This document shows, piece after piece, positions 59,261-64,000 of a DNA stretch of 64,000 nucleotides. Each line of letters opens with the position of its first letter. Within the stretch, counting starts at the first letter, position 1. Made by a program: the position numbers and the translations under genes. Origin of the DNA: DATADD01 sp046262355 (GTDB lineage: Bacteria; Actinomycetota; CADDZG01; WHSQ01); the NCBI GenBank assembly GCA_046262355.1, contig JBHEMX010000005.1, forward strand, positions 1 to 64,000. Reading direction: 5' to 3'. A model generated the notes under the pieces. The model searched no databases. It had not been told where the DNA came from and saw nothing but the letters and a program-made list of their open reading frames with translations.

Positions 59261-60433
59261 GTGCGGTTGAGCTCGACCGATGTGCATCTCGGGCAGCCCA
59301 GCGTCCTGATCGCGATCACTGCATGCTCGCTCGTCGTCCTCGGCTTGACGATGATCCTTTCGGCGAGCTCCGTGTCGTCGTTCGCTCAGTACGGCTCGTC
59401 CTTCCTCTTCTTCAAGAGGCAGCTGATATGGGCCGTCGTCGGCATCGCCTGCTTCGCTGTGCTCGCGCGCCTCGACTACAAGCGGCTCAAGGGCCTCGGA
59501 TATCCCGCCTTCTTGATCTCGGTCATCCTGCTGGCGGCGGTCCTCGTCCCCGGAGTCGGCATCGTCGCGGGAGGAAGTGCGCGCTGGATCGGTCTCGGTC
59601 CTTTCAGCTTCCAGCCGTCCGAGGTGGCCAAGCTGGCGCTGATCCTGTTCACATCCGAGGTCTTCGCGCGCAAACAGGAGCGATCGCTATCGGTGTTGGC
59701 GCACACGGCCGTCCCCCTGCTCCCCGCGCTCGGGATCCTCGGTGCGCTCGTGATGTTGCAGCCGGACCTAGGAACGAGCTTGCTCCTCGGCGCGATCGCG
59801 CTCGGGCTCTTGTTCATAGCGGGCGCACCGCTCGTCTATCTCGTTCTGCTGTCCGCGGGCGGGCTCGCCGTCGCGGCCGTCGCCGCCCTCGCCGAGGACT
59901 ACCGCCGGGCGCGCATCCTTGCGTTCCTCGATCCATGGAAGGACCCTCTCAACACGGGTTACCAGACGATCCAGTCGCTGATCGCGCTCGGCTCGGGCGG
60001 ATGGTTGGGCGTCGGCCTCGGTGCGAGCCGTCAGAAGTGGATGTACATCCCCAACGCACATACGGACTTCATCTTCGCGATCCTCGGCGAGGAGATGGGA
60101 TTGCTCGGCACGCTCGCGGTGCTCGGGACGTTCTCGTTCCTCACCTATCTCGGCGTGCAGACGGCGCGCCGCGCGCCCGATCGCTTCGGCATGCTGCTGG
60201 CGTCGGGCATCACGATCTGGATAGGTGTTCAAGCGCTCGTGAACATGGGCGCGGTCACCGCCGCCTTGCCCATCACCGGCGTTCCTTTGCCGCTCGTGTC
60301 CTTCGGCGGAACGTCGCTCGTCATGTCGCTTGCCGCCATGGGGATCCTGACCAACATCGCCACACAGGCGCGCCGCGGGCGCCCGACCTCGGACCCAACC
60401 GGCGCCGGGTCGTGGACGGGGCGCGCGCGATGA
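59261..60433 (+). CDS. ftsW: Septal peptidoglycan polymerase FtsW (SEDS family)
   Basis: 390 residues from GTG 59261, about ten helices. GGSARWIGLGPFSFQPSEVA KLAL is the SEDS signature (read in two parts), and AHTDFIFAILGEEMGLLGTL and ITGVPLPLVSFGGTSLVMSL hold the catalytic Asp loop and last motif. The frame is open upstream: an AGGGGAGG at 59201-59208 precedes an in-frame ATA at 59213, which would give a longer start without standard codon, so the N-terminus is uncertain. Polymerises lipid II with FtsI. Overlaps murG (ATGA). Confidence 0.92.
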   Translation: MRLSSTDVHLGQPSVLIAITACSLVVLGLTMILSASSVSSFAQYGSSFLFFKRQLIWAVVGIACFAVLARLDYKRLKGLGYPAFLISVILLAAVLVPGVGIVAGGSARWIGLGPFSFQPSEVAKLALILFTSEVFARKQERSLSVLAHTAVPLLPALGILGALVMLQPDLGTSLLLGAIALGLLFIAGAPLVYLVLLSAGGLAVAAVAALAEDYRRARILAFLDPWKDPLNTGYQTIQSLIALGSGGWLGVGLGASRQKWMYIPNAHTDFIFAILGEEMGLLGTLAVLGTFSFLTYLGVQTARRAPDRFGMLLASGITIWIGVQALVNMGAVTAALPITGVPLPLVSFGGTSLVMSLAAMGILTNIATQARRGRPTSDPTGAGSWTGRAR

Positions 60434-61515
60434 ACATCGTGCTTGCCGGCGGCGGAACCGCCGGCCACGTCAACCCCGCGCTCGCGCTTGCTGTGGCGCT
60501 GAACGGGCACGAGGTCGCCTTCGTGGGCACGAGCACCGGGGCGGAGGCGAGGCTCGTGCCGGCGGCGGGATGGCCCTTCGCCGCGATCGAGGTGCGCGGG
60601 TTCGATCGCTCTCGTCCGGCGAGCATCTTTCCCGTTGGCTACGTTGCCATGCGCGCGGTGCTCTCGGCGCGCCGCATACTGCAGGATCTCGCCGCCGACG
60701 TCGTGGTGGGCATGGGCGGCTACGTGAGCCTTCCCGTGTGCCTCGCGGCGCGTGCCCTGCGCGTGCCGATCGTCCTGCACGAGCAGAACATCGTCTTCGG
60801 CCTTGCCAACAGGGTCTGCAAGCCCTTCGCCCGACGGATCGCCGTTTCGTTCCAGGAGACTCTCGCGCATGCGGGCAGCCGCGGCGTGCACGTCGGCAAT
60901 CCCGTTGCTCCGGAGATCGCACATGCCGATCGCTCCAAGCAGCGTTCCATCGGCCTCGCTCGCTTCGAGCTCGAACCCGGGCGCAAGACACTTCTCGTCT
61001 TCGGCGGCAGCCAGGGGGCTCGGCGCGTCAACGATGCCGCGCTCGAGCTTGCGGAGCTGTGGAACCAACGGAGGGACCGGCAGCTGCTCCACATCGCCGG
61101 GACCCATGGCCTCGTTGCGGCGACGCGAGCGCCTGAACCGGACGGGCTCGTCCTTCGCGTCGTCGACTTCGTCGACCACATGGTCCAGGCCTACGCCGTC
61201 GCAGATCTCGCGCTCTGCAGGGGAGGTGCGACGACGATCGCGGAGCTGGGAGCCGTGGGACTTCCTGCGATCATCGTGCCGTACCCGTATCACCGCGACA
61301 AGCAACAGCAACTTCACGCCGAAGTGCTGGAGCGCGCCGGGGCCGCGGTAGTCATAGATGACTCCGATGCGACCGGAGAGTGCATCGCGCGCGAGGTCGA
61401 CCGCCTCTTCGCGGACGAGGCATCGCTTGCCGGCATGGGGCGCGCGTCGGCGGCGCTCGGGATGCCGGAAGCGGCCGAGCGCCTTGCGAGCGTCGTCCTC
61501 GAGGCGGCGGCGTGA
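60430..61515 (+). CDS. murG: UDP-GlcNAc:lipid I GlcNAc transferase MurG
   Basis: 361 residues. NIVLAGGGTAGHVNPALALA (first G-loop), VGMGGYVSLPVCLAARALRV, PIVLHEQNIVFGLANRVCKP, VHVGNPV, LLVFGGSQGARRVND (third G-loop) and ALCRGGATTIAELGAVGLPA with IIVPYPYHRDKQQQLHAEVL, the donor-binding alpha-beta-alpha. A GT-B enzyme on the inner membrane face that completes lipid II. ATGA overlap with ftsW and GTGA with murC. Confidence 0.94.
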   Translation: MNIVLAGGGTAGHVNPALALAVALNGHEVAFVGTSTGAEARLVPAAGWPFAAIEVRGFDRSRPASIFPVGYVAMRAVLSARRILQDLAADVVVGMGGYVSLPVCLAARALRVPIVLHEQNIVFGLANRVCKPFARRIAVSFQETLAHAGSRGVHVGNPVAPEIAHADRSKQRSIGLARFELEPGRKTLLVFGGSQGARRVNDAALELAELWNQRRDRQLLHIAGTHGLVAATRAPEPDGLVLRVVDFVDHMVQAYAVADLALCRGGATTIAELGAVGLPAIIVPYPYHRDKQQQLHAEVLERAGAAVVIDDSDATGECIAREVDRLFADEASLAGMGRASAALGMPEAAERLASVVLEAAA

Positions 61516-62882
61516 CGCTGATCTCGGGACGGGTTCATTTCGTGGGAGTGGGCGGCGCGGGGATGTCGGCCATAGCCAAGGTTCTGCTCGAGCGCGGCGT
61601 CGAGGTCTCGGGATCCGACCTCAAGCGCTCGCGCGCGGCCGCCGTGCTGGACGCGATGGGTGCTCCCATCCACATAGGACACGACGCCTCGCTCGTGGAT
61701 GGTTGCCGGGTGGTCGTCGTGTCGTCGGCGATACCGCGCACGAATCCGGAGGTGCTGCGCGCTGCCGAGCTCGGCATCGACATCGTCACGCGCGGCCAGG
61801 CGTTGGCGTCTCTGCTGGCGGACCGCGCCGCGGTGGTCGTTGCGGGGACCCACGGCAAGACGACGACGACCTCGATGATCGTGTCGATACTGCGCGCGGC
61901 CGGGCGCGATCCCACCTACCTGGTCGGCGGCGGGCTGAACGACGCAGGAACGAACGCCCGGTTCGGACGCGACGACCTCGCGGTCGCCGAATCCGACGAG
62001 AGCGACGGTTCTTTTCTCCTCCTCGCGCCCCAGGTTGCGGTGGTGACCAACGTCGAGGCCGACCATCTCGACTATTGGAGCTCGCTGGAGGCCATCGAGG
62101 ACGCGTTCGTCCGCTGGCTCGAGAGAACGCAGCAGGGCGGCGCAGTCGTGGTCCCGCGCGCCCGGATCGAACTCGCCGGGCCGGCGGCCTCCTCGGGTCG
62201 CAGGGTGATCTCCTTCGGCGCTGGGGGCGACGTCTCGGCGAGCGACGTCACGTGCGACGCCGAGGGGTGCGTGTTCTTCATCGACTTCGCAGGGGACCGT
62301 GCTCAAGTCCACCTGGCGGTCCCCGGGTCGCACAACGTCGACAACGCGCTCGCCGCCGCAGGGGCTTGCCTCGAGGTCGGGATCGAACTCGACGACGTCG
62401 CGCGCGGGCTGACTGCTTATCGCGGCGTCGAGCGGCGCTTCCAGTGGCGCGGAGAGGCGTGCGGCGTGACCGTGATTGACGACTACGCGCATCACCCGAC
62501 GGAGGTGCGCGCGACGCTAGCTGCGGCGCGCCCCGGACCGTGGCGCCGCATCGTGGCCGTGTTCCAGCCCCATCGCTACTCGCGTACCGCGGCGTTCTCC
62601 AAGGATTTCGGAGGGTGCTTCGACGCGGCGGACAGGGTCGTGGTGACCGACGTCTACGGAGCCGGTGAGCAGCCCGTCCCCGGGGTGAGCGGCAAGCTCG
62701 TGGCCGACGCCGTCTGCACGCGCCTGCCCGGGCGCGCCGTCGCATACCTTCCGCATCGAGACGAGCTGCTCGACTATCTCGTGGCGTCGGCGCGCCCTGG
62801 GGATGCATTGCTCACGCTGGGCGCCGGCGACGTCACCTCCGTGGGAGAGGAACTTCTGGCTCGCCTCGAGGTGCAGACATGA
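61512..62882 (+). CDS. murC: UDP-MurNAc:L-alanine ligase MurC
   Basis: 456 residues from GTG 61512. ISGRVHFVGVGGAGMSAIAK is the UDP-binding loop; VVVVAGTHGKTTTTSMIVSI-type ATP loop (AGTHGKTTTTS), VAESDESDGSFLLLAPQVAV, VTNVEADHLDYWSSLEAIED, VIDDYAHHPTEVRATLAAAR and VFQPHRYSRTAAFSKDFGGC are canonical. First amino-acid addition to UDP-MurNAc. The four-base overlaps with murG and murB indicate coupled translation. Confidence 0.94.
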   Translation: MTLISGRVHFVGVGGAGMSAIAKVLLERGVEVSGSDLKRSRAAAVLDAMGAPIHIGHDASLVDGCRVVVVSSAIPRTNPEVLRAAELGIDIVTRGQALASLLADRAAVVVAGTHGKTTTTSMIVSILRAAGRDPTYLVGGGLNDAGTNARFGRDDLAVAESDESDGSFLLLAPQVAVVTNVEADHLDYWSSLEAIEDAFVRWLERTQQGGAVVVPRARIELAGPAASSGRRVISFGAGGDVSASDVTCDAEGCVFFIDFAGDRAQVHLAVPGSHNVDNALAAAGACLEVGIELDDVARGLTAYRGVERRFQWRGEACGVTVIDDYAHHPTEVRATLAAARPGPWRRIVAVFQPHRYSRTAAFSKDFGGCFDAADRVVVTDVYGAGEQPVPGVSGKLVADAVCTRLPGRAVAYLPHRDELLDYLVASARPGDALLTLGAGDVTSVGEELLARLEVQT

Positions 62883-63835
62883 GCTTGGACGCGCTTGCCG
62901 CGGAGCTTGCGCACGCCCTGGAGGGACGGGTCGAGATGGACCGGGCACTGGCGCGTCTTACGACCTATCGGCTCGGGGGCCCGGCGCGCGTTTACGTCGA
63001 GCCCGCCCACGCGCGCGACGTCGAGGCGCTCGCGCGCCTGCTGCGTGAACGCGACGTCGAAGTGCTGCCGCTGGGGCGCGGGTCCAACCTCGTGGTGTCC
63101 GACAGGGGATGGCCGGGAGTCGTCGTCCACTTCGGCGCCGCCTTCTCGTGGATCAAGCAACACCGCGACGCCGAAGCGAGCCTCGAAGCGGGGGCGGCGA
63201 CGCCCTTGCCGACGGTCGCCAACTGGGCGGCGCGGCGCGGCCTTGGCGGAGTGGAGTTCTTCGTCGCCATCCCGGGGTCGATCGGCGGCGCGGTGCGCAT
63301 GAACGCAGGCGCGCACGGCGGCGAGGTGGCCGATGCCCTCCACTCGATCACGCTCGTGGACCTCGACGCGGGGGATGTCGAGGTCCGGCGTGCGTCGAGC
63401 CTCGGCCTCGAGTACCGCCGCTCGAACCTGGGCGGGCGGGTCGTCGTCCTCAACGCGTCCTTCGCTCTAGCGCCGGCGGATCCGGGCGCACTGCGGGCGC
63501 GGATGGAGGAGCTCCGCCGCCACCGCGCCGCCACCCAGCCGGGCGCCGTGCAGAACGCCGGCAGCGTGTTCAAGAACCCTCCGGGCGACTCCGCAGGAAG
63601 GCTGGTCGAAGCCGCGGGACTGAAGGGAACGCGGGTCGGCGGCGCGGAGGTGTCGCGCCTGCACGCCAACTTCTTCCTCGCGCCACCCGGCGCGACCGCC
63701 CAGGACGTGTACGACCTCGTCCGCACCGTACGCGCCAGGGTCCTGGACGCGTTTGGCGTCGAGCTCGAGCCCGAGATCCGCTTCGTGGGCTCGTTCGACG
63801 AGCACAGCGAGACGCATGCGGGGGCCTTCGGGTGA
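62879..63835 (+). CDS. murB: UDP-N-acetylenolpyruvoylglucosamine reductase MurB
   Basis: 318 residues. YRLGGPARVYVEPAHARDVE and PLGRGSNLVVSDRGWPGVVV bind FAD; EFFVAIPGSIGGAVRMNAGA, LEYRRSNL (type I Tyr loop), GSVFKNPPGDSAGRLVEAAG (catalytic Ser in GSVFKNP) and SRLHANFFL are present, and a Glu near the C-terminus (LEPEIRFVG) completes the site. Reduces enolpyruvyl-UDP-GlcNAc to UDP-MurNAc with NADPH. Type I by sequence. Overlaps murC and the following ftsQ. Confidence 0.94.
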   Translation: MSLDALAAELAHALEGRVEMDRALARLTTYRLGGPARVYVEPAHARDVEALARLLRERDVEVLPLGRGSNLVVSDRGWPGVVVHFGAAFSWIKQHRDAEASLEAGAATPLPTVANWAARRGLGGVEFFVAIPGSIGGAVRMNAGAHGGEVADALHSITLVDLDAGDVEVRRASSLGLEYRRSNLGGRVVVLNASFALAPADPGALRARMEELRRHRAATQPGAVQNAGSVFKNPPGDSAGRLVEAAGLKGTRVGGAEVSRLHANFFLAPPGATAQDVYDLVRTVRARVLDAFGVELEPEIRFVGSFDEHSETHAGAFG

Positions 63836-64000
63836 CGACTGCGGAGCACGAGCATTCGGCCGAAGGGGCGATGGGGTTGGACGAGCGCCCCGCCGGAGGA
63901 GCGCGACCGGAGCACGAGCGTTCCGTCGAGGGAGCTCCGCTGGAGCAAGCCCCCGTGCCCGAAAGGTTCGTGACCGATCCACGCCTCAGCCGGCGGCGCA
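63832..64000 (+). CDS. ftsQ: FtsQ/DivIB N-terminus, runs off the right edge
   Basis: A GTG overlapping the murB stop opens a frame of 56 codons to the window end: an acidic, Glu/Pro-rich start (TAEHEHSAEGAMGLDERPAG), then VPERFVTDPRLSRRR, the basic segment that usually precedes the transmembrane helix of FtsQ. The assignment rests on position after murB and this composition; the POTRA domain is outside the window. Confidence 0.6.
   Translation, partial: MTTAEHEHSAEGAMGLDERPAGGARPEHERSVEGAPLEQAPVPERFVTDPRLSRRR

Overview
The window is 64 kb of high-GC DNA with Gram-positive actinobacterial character. It has a complete-looking dcw (division and cell wall) cluster with a meso-diaminopimelate-type MurE, a LexA box of the CGAAC-N4-GTTCG type, DnaE2, a DUF3040 protein, a TgpA-like/DUF58/MoxR trio, many GTG/TTG starts, and several genes whose -10 box sits so close to the start codon that the mRNA is probably leaderless. 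I read it as Actinomycetota, probably a lineage outside the well-studied orders. A class cannot be fixed from the sequence alone.

Layout. 1-14.5 kb is ordinary backbone: an ArgZ/TIGR00300-type enzyme running off the left edge, two RsbW-like anti-sigma ATPases, an RlpA-like protein, a phosphofructokinase with a PPi-type active site, threonine aldolase, a TPP riboswitch driving thiO-thiS-thiG, a pair of dynamin-like membrane GTPases, MscL, and two tandem DUF72 genes. 14.5-23.8 kb is an accessory, decaying region. It holds partial copies of the 3' end of the second DUF72 gene, toxin-antitoxin (TA) genes and remnants, a HicA-like two-gene module, SRPBCC, PadR, DUF1801, dihydrofolate-reductase-like and kelch genes, and a concentration of frameshifts. 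23.8-30.8 kb returns to backbone: sugar isomerase, PH-domain protein, thiE, cation/proton antiporter, amidohydrolase, a SufT-like protein, and a threonine synthase broken by an in-frame TAG. 30.8-36.4 kb is an SOS mutagenesis cassette: promoter with LexA box, a leader with an intrinsic terminator, DUF6504-like, thioesterase, dnaE2, dinB. 37.6-42.3 kb is moxR-DUF58-tgpA on the minus strand. 42.5-48.3 kb is a five-gene oligopeptide/nickel-type ABC importer. 48.4-51.2 kb has an HNH nuclease gene and an AbiEi/DUF559 gene flanked by oppositely oriented repeat clusters. 51.2-64 kb is the dcw cluster mraZ-(small ORF)-rsmH-ftsL-ftsI-murE-mraY-murD-ftsW-murG-murC-murB-ftsQ(partial), without murF.

How the parts work together. 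The dcw genes overlap by a few bases and should be translated as one operon making lipid II and the divisome. The thi genes supply the thiazole and coupling steps of thiamine synthesis under riboswitch control, with thiE placed elsewhere. The SOS cassette gives inducible translesion synthesis. The most unusual part is 14.5-21.6 kb. Five copies of the DUF72 3' end, differing mostly at synonymous positions, punctuate blocks of cargo. This looks like repeated insertion or recombination at the end of one gene, building an array of TA-rich modules. No recombinase gene is visible in the window. The second unusual feature is the inverted repeat clusters around the DUF559-type gene, with a solitary copy of the same repeat 45 kb away.
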